64,000 nucleotides of DNA from CALBPI01 sp963922335 (lineage in GTDB: Bacteria > Pseudomonadota > Gammaproteobacteria > Steroidobacterales > Woeseiaceae): positions 186,001 to 250,000 of the forward strand of contig CAWUIB010000003.1 in the NCBI GenBank assembly GCA_963922335.1, read 5' to 3'. The stretch's first letter is position 1. Each line of letters begins with the position of its first letter. A program made the translations under genes and the position numbers. Below are positions 9,201-18,539 of this stretch, piece after piece. The notes beneath the pieces are model-generated. The model had not been told where the DNA came from. It ran no database searches and saw only the letters and a list, made by a program, of their open reading frames with translations.

Positions 9201-12200
9201 TGAATCGAACGCGATCGTCGCAATTGATGGCCGTATCCGAGCGCCAGGCGGTCTTGTCGATGTTGTTGCGAACAACGACTTGCAAGGCAATTTGATTCGT
9301 CCGCCTGGAGGCGTCTGGGTCAACGCAGGTGCCGCGATTGATGTCGGTGGTACCTCACTGGTGTTTGTTGATGATCTGGGCCGCCGCACGGGGCGCGTGC
9401 TGAACGGCGGGATCATCGCATTGACCGCCGAGCGTGGCGGTGTCGTTGTCGCCACTGGCTCTGATCTGGAACTTAGCGGTGCGACTGAGTCACTCGATAT
9501 TCTTGACGGTCCGCTCACCAATCTCAGTTTCACGCGTCAACAGATCGCTTCCAATGGTGGATTGCTCAGCCTCCGCGGAGCCGAATATGTTCTGATCGAT
9601 GCCAATGTGAACGCCAGCGCTGCAACAGAGCTCGGCGGCGAAGGTGGCACTGTCGCAATAACCATCGACGGCAATCTGCGCGGTAATCAACTGCCAACGG
9701 ACGGCGTTGGTAATCCGCTGGTTTCGCTAAACACGCGGAGAATTCAGGTCGAACGAAATCGGAGAGCGATTGCCCTACCGGTCGGCGAGAATGTGCCTGA
9801 TTCCATCATTGGATTGGCTCGTGTGAGCGAGGAGTGGCTGGAGGCAGCTGCCTTTGCCAATGTCTTCCTATCTGCCGAATCCTTATTCAGTACTGATCTT
9901 GGCGGAAACTTTCTCGCGGCGGTTGGTGAGATTCGATTCGATGGAGGTGTCGATTTAGCCCTCGATGGGACGCTCTCATTGAATGCGGCAAACATCGCCG
10001 GTGGTGCTGGTGATGTCGCTTTGAGTGCGCATTACCTTTCTATCGGTCACGTAAACCCTCGCGCACAGAATATCGGCGATGCGGCCAATGCCCGCACCGG
10101 CAATTTCTCGGCAGTAGCCGATCTCATCGACGTTACAGGGTTCTCTCGCATCTCAGGGTTCGAGACGGTGACACTCGACAGTGCCGGAGATATTCGACTG
10201 GTGGGTTTCCAGCCCCAGACTGCAGGGGGACGTGGTGCGCTCACTGGCAGCAACCGGACGGTCGTCGGATCCCTCACAACCTCTGCCGACCTGAGTATGA
10301 CAGCGCAGCAAGTTTATCCAACGACGTTGACAGACTTTCGCCTGAACGTGGATCGCCTTGATGGCAGGTTCTCTTTAGCGGGTCGGTCTGGAACGGCATC
10401 AGATGTGCTCTCGGCGGGTGGTCGACTTACGATCAATGCATCCGACATCACCAGCACCGGAGTGTTGCGGGCACCGTTCGGAGAGATCGTATTGAATGCT
10501 GACTCGGTGACCCTGGCCGATGGCAGCGTGACCTCGACGAGTCTCAACGGTCAAATTGTGCCCTTCGGCTCGCTGCAGGCCGGTTTCGACTGGACTTATT
10601 CATTGGCTGCCAATCAGACCCTGGTGTTCGATGGCGAGGTGAATACTCTTCCGTCTCCGTCGGTGCGTATCTCCGCCGACAACATCGATTTGGCTGGTGG
10701 CGCGGAGATCGATATTTCATCTGGCGGTGACCTTCTCGCGTCGGAGTTCGTTACGGGAATAGGCGGTACTGACGACTATCTATCGCCAGAGGTCACCCCC
10801 GGATTGTTCGCGATACTCCCCGGGTTGAATCTGCCCTATGCCCCGATCGATCCGCAGATTGCCAACGAGGGTGAGACAGGCTTATCCGCCGGGGACACGG
10901 TATCTCTCAGCGGTATCGGTAACCTTCCTGCGGGGACCTACACGCTGCTGCCCGCGCGCTACGCGCTGGTGCCTGGCGCCGTCCTTGTGCGACCCGTGGA
11001 TGGCTACACGGACATACTGCCCGAACAGCAATTTGTCAGTACGGAGGGTGGCGTCATCATTGCGGGGCGTAGCGGAAACCGAGCAGGGCGCCTCGATAGT
11101 CGCTCTAGCGGTTTCGAGATTCTTCCGCAATCACAAGCATTCGCCGAAGCAAGCTACACACTCGGTGCGGCGACGGAGTTTTTCGCAGAGACCAATTTCA
11201 GAACCCCTTCTGATGCCGGCGCGGTGGTGTTTGCGGCGGGTGAGTCGCTGTCTTTGGTCGGATCGCTTGTTGCGGATGCCGGAGGACGTGGTGCGTCGGT
11301 TGATATCGCTGGCGCATCGCTCAGTGTCGTCAACCAGTTGAACGATGCAGCGGATGGCGTAGTGCAGTTGTTGGCGGAGGATCTGGTGAACCTTGGCGCC
11401 GAGAGCATTCTCCTCGGCGGCGAGCGAACTGCGCAGACAGATGGAGAAGCGATTGAGGTCATCGCGAACACAGTGACTATCGGTGAGGGTGTGACACTTT
11501 CGGCACCCGATATCATCCTTGTGGGCGAGGACTCGGTAACGGTGGAAGCCGGCGCGCGGGTTGTTGCAGAGGACGAAGCGGATGACGCGCCACCGCTCTT
11601 GTTGAGCGGTGATTCGGCGCTGATTCGTGTTCGCAGCGGCCAGCAAACAGATTTGGTTCGGACCGATGCCATGGGCCTGACAGGCGAGTTGCTTATTGCC
11701 GAAGGGGCAACACTCTCCTCGACGGGTGCTATTGCGCTGGATGCGACATCCGATGTGACCGTCGACGGCGACCTGGATGTGGACGGCGGCGCACTGCGTC
11801 TTGGCGCGAACGAAGTGACGATTGGCGACAGTGATGCGGATACTGGCGGACTTCGATTGACGGCAGACTTGCTTTCAGGAATCTCGGCGAGTGAACTCTT
11901 CATCAGTGCAAACACGGCGATCGCCGTCGTCGGTGATGCACAGATTTCCGTATCCGATCGGTTGGTGTTGCAAACCGAGGGCATCACTGCAGAAACGGGT
12001 GCGAGACTCTCATTGTCAGCCGCCGATATCGAACTCTCCGGCAAAGACTCCGGGAACCCGATTTCAACCGATGTCGTCTCGGGCACAGAGCTCAGCGCCA
12101 GCGCCGAGCGCATTACGCTCGGTGACGGACAAATATCGCTGGAAGGTTTTGGGCGCGTTGCTCTCAGCAGCGGGGAGGCGCTTATCGCGACTGGTGAAGG

Positions 12201-15200
12201 GCGCATCGAGACAGCGGGTGATCTCGAATTGCAGACTCCAGCCATTCGTGTCGGCAGCTCCGGCGAATACACGATCGCTGCATCTGGCGCGCTGACTGCG
12301 ACCGGTGGGACCGGCGTCAGGGACAACTCAGCGACCCCGGGTGGATTGTTGCGACTCGAAGGGGACACGGTTTCGCTGGACACGACTGTACGAGCTGAAT
12401 CAGGCGCGGTTGATATCGCAGCCGACAACGGTATCGAGTTGGGTGGCAGCGCCTTGATCGATACCAGTGGTACCACGCGGGTCTTCTCCGATGTCAGCCT
12501 GGCAACGCCTGGTGGACAAGTTCGCTTGTCGACAATTGAAGGTGATGTCTCTCTAAACGAAGGCAGCGTGATCGACGTCAGCGCGCCTGGGGACGCAAAC
12601 GCAGGTCGTATCGAATTGCTGGCCGATGCCGGTTCTGTGATGACTGCCGGTGCGTTGCAGGCAAGCGGAGCGGAGCGAAGCGGCGATTTGACGGTGCGAG
12701 CGGAAACACTGCCTGGCTTTGCAACGCTGCTCAACGCGACAGAGCAAGGCAGATTCGAGGGCGTGATCCGCTTTGACCAGCGCAATGGCGATTTGACGCT
12801 ATCGACTACCGATAGCCTGCGTGCCCGACAAACCAGTTTAGTTACCGGCGGCGATTTACGTATCGACGGCGATATCACTCTGTTGGGTGGTGATGCTTTG
12901 TTCGCTGCTGGCACTGACTTCCGTTTGACCGGGGCGCTCGTTAGCGAAGCGGACACCGCCGATAGCGATTCCCGGATTGAGATACTAAGCCAGACAGGAG
13001 GTCTCGAACTCGCGAGCGGATCCATGATTCGATTGGGTAGTGAGGACACACTCACGTTGACCCTGGGGCGCGATGCACTGGTATCTGGAGCACTCCAGGT
13101 TGATGGCGACATCGATGGAGGTCGCGCAGTCTATGTCGATGGGCTCGCGACCTATGGCGACAGCGTTATCACCGCTAGCGATACCGTCGCCGACAGCAGT
13201 AACCCATTGTTTGGAGATGCTGAGACCTTCGCAGCAAGTTTTGATCAGATCGCCACCGACGTTGGCTTTGCAAACGACGAGCGCTTCATACTGCGCCCGG
13301 CAATCGCCATTGAGTCGACGGGTGACTTGACGGTCGACAGTGAATTCAATCTGTTCGAGTGGCGTTTCGGTGACGATACCCCCGGCGTCTTGACACTGCG
13401 GGCTGGCGGAAATCTGCTATTCAATGAGTCGCTGAACGATGGATTCACCAACGCAAGTACACACACACTAGAGCGCACAAGCGAGAGCTGGTCATACAAG
13501 CTGATTGCAGGCGCTGATCTTGACGCGGTTGATCCTTTGGCGACTGACGCGTCGTCAGAGTCCGGTGATATTGTCCTGGCACCGGGCACCCCTGGCGCGG
13601 GTCGTCGAGGCGCAACCTACACGCTCATCCGAACCGGCACAGGCAACATCGACCTTGCGGCAGCACGCGATGTGGTCTTCGGGAATCAGGCCTCGGTAAT
13701 CTATACAAGTGGGATCGCGACTGACGGGGTCGCGCTGTCCAGTCGAGGCGATCTAGGTAACCGGACCTACCCGGACCTTGGTGGCGACATCACGCTCAGT
13801 GCGGGTCGTGATGTGATCGGTGCACCATCAAACCAATTGTTCACGAGTTGGCTCTGGCGTACCGGTCGCGAACTTAACGCCACGCGACAGGTAGCCACGG
13901 GTTGGACTGTTGCCTTCGGTTCATTCGAGCAAAATCTGGCGGCCCTGGGGGGCGGAGATGTGCAAGTAACGGCCGGCAGGGACGTTGTCGATTTCTCCGC
14001 CAGCATTCCGTCGATTGGTCGTCAGGTGGGCGGCACAACGCCCGAAGAGAGTGTCGTCGAGTTAGCGGGCGGCGGTGATTTGCTGGTGTCTGCGGGCCGC
14101 GATTTGCTCGGTGGCTCGTATTTGGTCGGGCTTGGCGATGCGACGATCGTCGCCGGCGGCACCATCGACGCCGGCACCGACTTCGCGCCAATTTTCGGTG
14201 TCGGCACTGGCAGCGTTGATGTGCAGGCCAGAAAAGACCTTTCGATAGCATCCGTGTTGAATCCGACGCTTCTGCCGCAGGGTACTCAACAAGGTTCGAC
14301 CAGTCTGACGCGATCCTTTTTCTCGACCTATGCCGACACAACGCGGATCGATCTGCGTTCTATTTCGGGAGATGTGGTGACCGAGGACGTCACTTTCGAC
14401 ACCGACCCCATTACATCGACATTCACTGGTCTAGACGCCTTCGTTGGGTTCGAGACCGCGTTCACTTTCGCGCCACCGACGGTGACCATGACGTCGTTTG
14501 GCGGCGACGTTAATGTTCGCGGGCCACTCAGTTTGTTCCCGTCAAGCGATGGTGATCTGCAAATCTTTGCAGAAAACAACATCACGTTCGGTACGGACCG
14601 TCGAGGCATCGCAATCGTTCAGTCTGACGCGCCCGCATCGCTGATCGGTACGGTCGAAACGCCTCGGGGCGTTTCCTTTGATCCCATTCGGTTGTTGTTG
14701 ACCCTGTCCGGAGATCCCAACTTCAACTCCGCCATTCCTGTATTCCGCGATGTACCGGGATTCAATCGAGTAATCGCCAGAACAGGTGATGTTTCGATGG
14801 TGACCCAGTCGTTGCAGAGTCAGGCGGTCCTGTACTCGCCGCGGCCAATACAGATTTCTGCAGGTCGAGATATTGCGAACCTCGGGCTGTTTATTCAGCA
14901 CCCGGATGCAGCGGCTGTCTCTACTCTTGAGGCGGGAAGGGACATCATTTACCCGAACGCACGAACCAATGAGGGACAGTTGCAAGGGAACTCGCGAGAA
15001 ATCGAGGTCGCAGGTGCGGGCAACCTGATTTTGATTGCAGGGCGAGACATCGATTTCCAGACTGCGGCTGGGGTCACGACCAGTGGTGACATCGAGAACC
15101 CGGCGTTGGCGGAGACTGGTGCTTCGGTCAGTCTTCTGGCGGGGCTCAACGGCAACACACCAGACTACGATGCGTTCATCGATGCCTATCTCCTCGAAAG

Positions 15201-16248
15201 CGATTTATATGATGAGGCATTGCTCGCCTTCGTTGCGACATTTGATGGCGCACCGGCTTCTAGTAAGGATGCCGCGCTTGATACTTTCCGTGGATTTGAC
15301 CGTCAGACGCAACTGGTATTGCTGGAGCGCGTACTGTTTGACGAGCTGAGAGCCTCTGGCAGGGAGGCAGCTAACCCCGGCGACCTCAATGGTGACTTTA
15401 CACGTGGATTCGACGCGCTTGTCACGTTGTTCCCGGGTGCTAACCCTGATATCGAGTCAGGTGAGGTCAATGCGTTTGATGGTGATATCCGCCTATTCTT
15501 CTCGCGTATCTACACGCTGGATGGCGGTGATATCCAACTCATCGCACCGGGTGGCGAAGTCAATGCCGGGCTTGCCAGCCCACCGACCGCGTTCGGAATC
15601 GTGAAGGGCCCTGAGGATCTCGGAATCGTGGCGCAAGGCGTCGGCGACATTAACTCTGTGTCTTTCGGTGATTTTGCGGTGAATGAATCGCGTGTGTTTG
15701 CTGCCGATGGCGGCAACATCCTTGTGTGGTCGACGCGCGGCGATATCGACGCAGGGCGTGGGGCGAAGACCGCAATCTCGGCACCGCCACCGCAGGTAAC
15801 GATCGACCCCACCGACGGTTCTCTTCAAATTGTATTCCCGGCGGCGCTTACCGGTAGTGGCATCCAGACGATCGCGACCTCCGAAGGCACTGAGCCCGGT
15901 GATGTCGACTTGTTTGCGCCGCGTGGTGTTGTTAACGCAGGCGACGCAGGCATTGTCGCGGGTAACCTGACAGTAGCCGCGGTTGCTGTCCTGGGTGCTG
16001 ACAACATTGACGTCAGTGGCGTCTCGATTGGGGTGCCCGTCGATACCGCGGTTGCACCGGGTCTGGCCAATGTCAGTGCGGTCGCCAGCGGCGCGCAACA
16101 AGCGGCGCAGGATGTCGTTGAGCCTACCGGCGGGGAAGACGACTCTGATACCCCGCTCGCGGACGCCGCCTTGGGATTCCTTGACGTGTTTATTGTGAGT
16201 TTCGGCGATTGCGATCCGGAAACTGGCGAAAACTGCGAAGCCGAGTGA
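6205..16248 (+). CDS. Giant TpsA exoprotein, filamentous-haemagglutinin family
   Basis: 3347 residues from the ATG at 6205, preceded by GGTGGA at good spacing; an in-frame GTG at 6193 is less likely. Residues 1-27 are a signal peptide. A TPS (haemagglutination activity) domain follows, with IALNRIFQND and the NQNG-F-LFG signature (a variant of NPNG). The bulk is thousands of residues of right-handed beta-helix-like repeats rich in G-x-(I/V)-x-(L/I/V) and DVSG/DVSA turns. The C-terminal 300 residues hold QGVGDINS, SRVFAADGGNILVWS and RGDIDAGRGAKTAIS, typical of the DUF3739 end of very long haemagglutinin-family proteins. The tail has two Cys eight residues apart (C-DPETGEN-C). No CTERM anchor is present. 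Likely a surface fibre or adhesin secreted by the adjacent TpsB. Long antisense frames inside it are shadows. Confidence 0.92.
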   Translation: MKLHIRPTLLSASVAAILAAGPSARAQELPVPCSAGACGANGPATWVTEGSVTGSSSEGTFNILQSTDFATLNWASFNIGDGGRVQFVQPDESSIALNRIFQNDPSRIFGALEANGQVYLLNQNGFLFGENSTVNVATLIASSLDLTPEALENGILGAGRANEAAFEAFTDVNGDPVLTGSVTIEQGAFLGADGGRILIFAPEITNRGTIETPEGQTILAAGSRIFLAASDDDALRGLIVEVDGEGVVTNGDGTLDAGELVGRIAADRGNITLAGLAVNQLGRLSATTSVRQNGSIRLVARNDVAITGNAAGVDLQAQQGGTLTLGEGSITEVLLELDDPETTVDVNAQPRSRIELAGQTVTIEADALLSAKAGVVEVFAAEAQQVNPANFSDVADDSSILIEGGALIDVSGASANRSASDNIIEVELRGNQLADSPLQRDGALRSETVRVDIRQRGVRADGSAWQGTPLADASGEISNIERSVAERNLTGGTISLQSQGVVKVAENATLNISGGVVNYAGGDVSTTQVLGRDGQIYDIAEADRGREYVGIVDSFVVEHPRWGVTEVFPGFRSGDGGTFEPAYSEGYDAGTVSINAPNFVLDGNIDATTVVGRYQRRVAGEIPADSLYRAFDELPLGGELLLGNTIANQTLAQFVTGNIRFASELTLDYFNGRSSVDDYVSVLRPELFGSNGITRATMAANGVISLGEGVALNLGPGGRFDAAASQINFAGSIDAAGGDVALGARLTRALAPDGVRLDVAAGAEIDVSGVWVNDNRELSSGFDPLPIDGGNVTLTSASGPLVLAGGALIDVSGGAQRTVDGRIVAGDAGAIAISASSNPDDGAPVDITLDATLRAFALANGGQLSIAANGICVSEIDCAQDAGTLWLTPDLFAGSGFGSLDLTANLTGLLVVEGTDIQLQQQNFELPETTRFLGSERSLGDIAGIAVLPDLFRQPIDLSLNAFVTDLADFDFSAFSLEPGVRIGANSNIVLDPGAQFRVESNAIVAIDGRIRAPGGLVDVVANNDLQGNLIRPPGGVWVNAGAAIDVGGTSLVFVDDLGRRTGRVLNGGIIALTAERGGVVVATGSDLELSGATESLDILDGPLTNLSFTRQQIASNGGLLSLRGAEYVLIDANVNASAATELGGEGGTVAITIDGNLRGNQLPTDGVGNPLVSLNTRRIQVERNRRAIALPVGENVPDSIIGLARVSEEWLEAAAFANVFLSAESLFSTDLGGNFLAAVGEIRFDGGVDLALDGTLSLNAANIAGGAGDVALSAHYLSIGHVNPRAQNIGDAANARTGNFSAVADLIDVTGFSRISGFETVTLDSAGDIRLVGFQPQTAGGRGALTGSNRTVVGSLTTSADLSMTAQQVYPTTLTDFRLNVDRLDGRFSLAGRSGTASDVLSAGGRLTINASDITSTGVLRAPFGEIVLNADSVTLADGSVTSTSLNGQIVPFGSLQAGFDWTYSLAANQTLVFDGEVNTLPSPSVRISADNIDLAGGAEIDISSGGDLLASEFVTGIGGTDDYLSPEVTPGLFAILPGLNLPYAPIDPQIANEGETGLSAGDTVSLSGIGNLPAGTYTLLPARYALVPGAVLVRPVDGYTDILPEQQFVSTEGGVIIAGRSGNRAGRLDSRSSGFEILPQSQAFAEASYTLGAATEFFAETNFRTPSDAGAVVFAAGESLSLVGSLVADAGGRGASVDIAGASLSVVNQLNDAADGVVQLLAEDLVNLGAESILLGGERTAQTDGEAIEVIANTVTIGEGVTLSAPDIILVGEDSVTVEAGARVVAEDEADDAPPLLLSGDSALIRVRSGQQTDLVRTDAMGLTGELLIAEGATLSSTGAIALDATSDVTVDGDLDVDGGALRLGANEVTIGDSDADTGGLRLTADLLSGISASELFISANTAIAVVGDAQISVSDRLVLQTEGITAETGARLSLSAADIELSGKDSGNPISTDVVSGTELSASAERITLGDGQISLEGFGRVALSSGEALIATGEGRIETAGDLELQTPAIRVGSSGEYTIAASGALTATGGTGVRDNSATPGGLLRLEGDTVSLDTTVRAESGAVDIAADNGIELGGSALIDTSGTTRVFSDVSLATPGGQVRLSTIEGDVSLNEGSVIDVSAPGDANAGRIELLADAGSVMTAGALQASGAERSGDLTVRAETLPGFATLLNATEQGRFEGVIRFDQRNGDLTLSTTDSLRARQTSLVTGGDLRIDGDITLLGGDALFAAGTDFRLTGALVSEADTADSDSRIEILSQTGGLELASGSMIRLGSEDTLTLTLGRDALVSGALQVDGDIDGGRAVYVDGLATYGDSVITASDTVADSSNPLFGDAETFAASFDQIATDVGFANDERFILRPAIAIESTGDLTVDSEFNLFEWRFGDDTPGVLTLRAGGNLLFNESLNDGFTNASTHTLERTSESWSYKLIAGADLDAVDPLATDASSESGDIVLAPGTPGAGRRGATYTLIRTGTGNIDLAAARDVVFGNQASVIYTSGIATDGVALSSRGDLGNRTYPDLGGDITLSAGRDVIGAPSNQLFTSWLWRTGRELNATRQVATGWTVAFGSFEQNLAALGGGDVQVTAGRDVVDFSASIPSIGRQVGGTTPEESVVELAGGGDLLVSAGRDLLGGSYLVGLGDATIVAGGTIDAGTDFAPIFGVGTGSVDVQARKDLSIASVLNPTLLPQGTQQGSTSLTRSFFSTYADTTRIDLRSISGDVVTEDVTFDTDPITSTFTGLDAFVGFETAFTFAPPTVTMTSFGGDVNVRGPLSLFPSSDGDLQIFAENNITFGTDRRGIAIVQSDAPASLIGTVETPRGVSFDPIRLLLTLSGDPNFNSAIPVFRDVPGFNRVIARTGDVSMVTQSLQSQAVLYSPRPIQISAGRDIANLGLFIQHPDAAAVSTLEAGRDIIYPNARTNEGQLQGNSREIEVAGAGNLILIAGRDIDFQTAAGVTTSGDIENPALAETGASVSLLAGLNGNTPDYDAFIDAYLLESDLYDEALLAFVATFDGAPASSKDAALDTFRGFDRQTQLVLLERVLFDELRASGREAANPGDLNGDFTRGFDALVTLFPGANPDIESGEVNAFDGDIRLFFSRIYTLDGGDIQLIAPGGEVNAGLASPPTAFGIVKGPEDLGIVAQGVGDINSVSFGDFAVNESRVFAADGGNILVWSTRGDIDAGRGAKTAISAPPPQVTIDPTDGSLQIVFPAALTGSGIQTIATSEGTEPGDVDLFAPRGVVNAGDAGIVAGNLTVAAVAVLGADNIDVSGVSIGVPVDTAVAPGLANVSAVASGAQQAAQDVVEPTGGEDDSDTPLADAALGFLDVFIVSFGDCDPETGENCEAE

Positions 16249-16301
16249 TGAATTGAAACATTGCTGCGGCACGCTGTGCGGCAGTGCAAAGGGAGAGACT
16301 G

Positions 16302-18110
16302 GTGCATTCGAGCGGATCTATTTGGCAATGGGTGGTTGGCAGTCTTCTGCTGATCATGTGCGGCGCGACGCTGGCGCAGGACAACACCTGGTGGAACGAC
16401 GAATGGGATTACCGCAAGGAAGTGCTGTTCGACATGTCACCTAGCGGCGCTGGCACAGAGACGGATGTTGACGATGCTGCGGTTTTGTTGCGGCTCAGCA
16501 GCGCCAATTTCGGCTACTTCGGAAATACGCTCGAGACTGGCGATGACCTCCGGTTCGTCGCGGCGGACGACATCACACCTCTGTCGTTTTATATCGAGAA
16601 ATATGATTCGGTGAACGAAATTGCTTTGATCTGGGTGCGCGTACCAAACCTCGCGGTGAGCGGCCAGATTCAATCGATATTCATGTACTACGGCAATGAG
16701 GATGCAGTCGCAGCCTCAGATTCAAAGTCAGTATTCGATGCCTCGACTCGCCTAGTGCTCGACTTTAGCGCAGCGGGAGCGCCGGCAGACCGGACTGCTT
16801 ATAACAATTCTCCCCTCTCAAGCACCGTCGCACCGCTTGCGGAGGGACTGATTGCGGGCGCAGCACGATTTGAGGGCGCAGGTAGCGAAATCGTCCTGCC
16901 GCCATCTCCGGGCCTCGCTGTTGAATCAGAAGGAGGGTTCACCACGAGTTTCTGGCTGCGTATGCCAGATCCTGCGATTGGTGACGCGGCAGTGTTGAGC
17001 ATGCGCGGTGTCGAGGGTGAGGACTTGATCCGTCTGGGTATTCGAGGCGGTTTTGTGTTTGCAACATTCAATCAACCGGAGAGCGCCATCGAAGCGGTCG
17101 CTGTCACTCAGCCGCTGGTGCCGAATACGTGGGCACACATTGCAATGACGGTCGGGATTGATGAGATCCAGTTGTATGTCAATGGCGATGTCGTTGCCCG
17201 GACCAACACGATTGCTCGGACTTTCGAGGGCAACTGGGTCATTGGCGATCAAGCCGGTTTGTTCGCTGGCGACATCGATCAGTTCATGTTGTTTGCAACT
17301 GAGCAGTCTCCTGCTCGGGTGCGATTTGCCGCGCGCAATGAAGCACCGTTCGGCACTGTTTCGATTTACGGTGATGATGCACGGAACGAGGGTGCGGGCG
17401 GACATCCCAACTACTTTGCAACCACGATGCGAAACGTCACAACCGATGGTTGGGTTGTGATCGTCATCCTGGCAGTGATGTTTGTTATTTCGGTTTGGGT
17501 TATGTGGATCAAGGCCCGGTTACTCTCCAAAATTTCCAAAGCGAACCAGCGTTTCATGAGTCAGTATCAAAACCTTGGTGCCGATCCGATGGGTCTGGAT
17601 CGGATCGCGAATACCGCTGCGAACGCGAGCGGCGACTTTGATCCGTCGACGCTATTTCCCTTGTATTCCGCTGGTGCGGTAGAGGTGCGAAAGCGACTTG
17701 ATCAGCGCGGCGCTGCCGTTGGCGCAGCCAGTGCTGGTTTCACCGGTGAGACAATTGCCGCGGTTCGCGCATCTATTGATGCTGCGGTCATCCGTCAACG
17801 CCAGAAGCTCAACAATCTGATGGTGTTGCTAACGATCGCCATCTCAGGTGGTCCGTTTCTTGGACTTCTGGGGACGGTCGTTGGGGTAATGATCACGTTT
17901 GCGGCGATCGCCGAAAGCGGCGACGTCAACGTTAACTCGATCGCCCCTGGAATCGCTGCTGCGCTTGTTGCGACCGTTGCTGGTCTGGCTGTCGCGATCC
18001 CGGCTCTGTTTGGCTACAACTATCTCGGTTCGAAGATAAAGGACATCGACGCCAATACTCAGGTGTTCGCTGATGAGTACCTAACGCGAATTGCCGAACA
18101 CTATTCCTGA
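16302..18110 (+). CDS. DUF2341-LamG-ExbB/TolQ fusion protein
   Basis: 602 residues from a GTG at 16302, preceded by GGGAGAG; an earlier in-frame GTG at 16284 lacks a ribosome site. After a signal peptide (about 1-26) comes WWNDEWDYRKEVLFD, the opening of a DUF2341 domain (about 28-130). A concanavalin/LamG-like jellyroll follows (about 150-345; TSFWLRMPD, NTWAHIAMTVG, LYVNGDVVA). A first membrane helix lies near 387-410. A cytoplasmic segment and the MotA/TolQ/ExbB core come next, with two helices (SGGPFLGLLGTVVGVMITF and a second near 555-575). Expected topology: lectin-like domains in the periplasm, proton-channel core in the inner membrane. ExbD and TonB genes follow within 15 bp each. This suggests a channel gated or localised by a periplasmic glycan- or protein-binding module; that is inference. 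Confidence 0.88.
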   Translation: MHSSGSIWQWVVGSLLLIMCGATLAQDNTWWNDEWDYRKEVLFDMSPSGAGTETDVDDAAVLLRLSSANFGYFGNTLETGDDLRFVAADDITPLSFYIEKYDSVNEIALIWVRVPNLAVSGQIQSIFMYYGNEDAVAASDSKSVFDASTRLVLDFSAAGAPADRTAYNNSPLSSTVAPLAEGLIAGAARFEGAGSEIVLPPSPGLAVESEGGFTTSFWLRMPDPAIGDAAVLSMRGVEGEDLIRLGIRGGFVFATFNQPESAIEAVAVTQPLVPNTWAHIAMTVGIDEIQLYVNGDVVARTNTIARTFEGNWVIGDQAGLFAGDIDQFMLFATEQSPARVRFAARNEAPFGTVSIYGDDARNEGAGGHPNYFATTMRNVTTDGWVVIVILAVMFVISVWVMWIKARLLSKISKANQRFMSQYQNLGADPMGLDRIANTAANASGDFDPSTLFPLYSAGAVEVRKRLDQRGAAVGAASAGFTGETIAAVRASIDAAVIRQRQKLNNLMVLLTIAISGGPFLGLLGTVVGVMITFAAIAESGDVNVNSIAPGIAAALVATVAGLAVAIPALFGYNYLGSKIKDIDANTQVFADEYLTRIAEHYS

Positions 18111-18124
18111 TTGGAGCGCATGTA

Positions 18125-18529
18125 GTGAAAGTCCAGGACGAAAACGAACCCTACGACGACATTAACATCACGCCCATGCTCGATCTGGCGTATGTGTTGC
18201 TAGTAATTTTCATCATCTTGACGACGGCAACGGTGCAAGGCATCAAGGTCAATTTGCCGAAAGCGAGCGCGCAGCCGAGCCTCGCCGAATCGACCACAAA
18301 AGCCATCACGATAACGGCGGAGGGCACCATATATCTCGATACGTTCCCGGTCGGGATGGAAGATCTCGAAAGATTGCTTCGAGAGTACAAGGCAGTTACT
18401 CCAGACCTTCCGGTGATTGTCAAAGGTGATGCGACGATCCAGTACGAGAAGGTGATCGACGTACTCGATCTGCTCGGGCGATTGGAGATAACTCAGGTCG
18501 GGCTCGTTACACAGCGGATCACCAAGTAG
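18125..18529 (+). CDS. exbD: ExbD/TolR-type proton-channel subunit
   Basis: 134 residues from a GTG at 18125 with GGAG upstream. It has a short cytoplasmic N-terminus, a single membrane helix (about 19-38) and a periplasmic ExbD/TolR domain. The motif INITPMLDLAYVLL contains the conserved channel Asp (residue 20), which in ExbD carries protons with ExbB. It sits 14 bp after the ExbB fusion gene and 10 bp before the tonB-like gene, so the three form one module. The family is firm; whether it serves a TonB receptor or the TPS system is unknown. Confidence 0.93.
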   Translation: MKVQDENEPYDDINITPMLDLAYVLLVIFIILTTATVQGIKVNLPKASAQPSLAESTTKAITITAEGTIYLDTFPVGMEDLERLLREYKAVTPDLPVIVKGDATIQYEKVIDVLDLLGRLEITQVGLVTQRITK

Positions 18530-18539
18530 TCGTTGCGTC

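Noticed and set aside
11154..13112. 652-residue minus-strand open frame
   Set aside because: It lies fully inside tpsA, is a low-complexity Ser/Pro/Ala-rich shadow of Gly/Asp-rich repeats, and has no ribosome site or domain.
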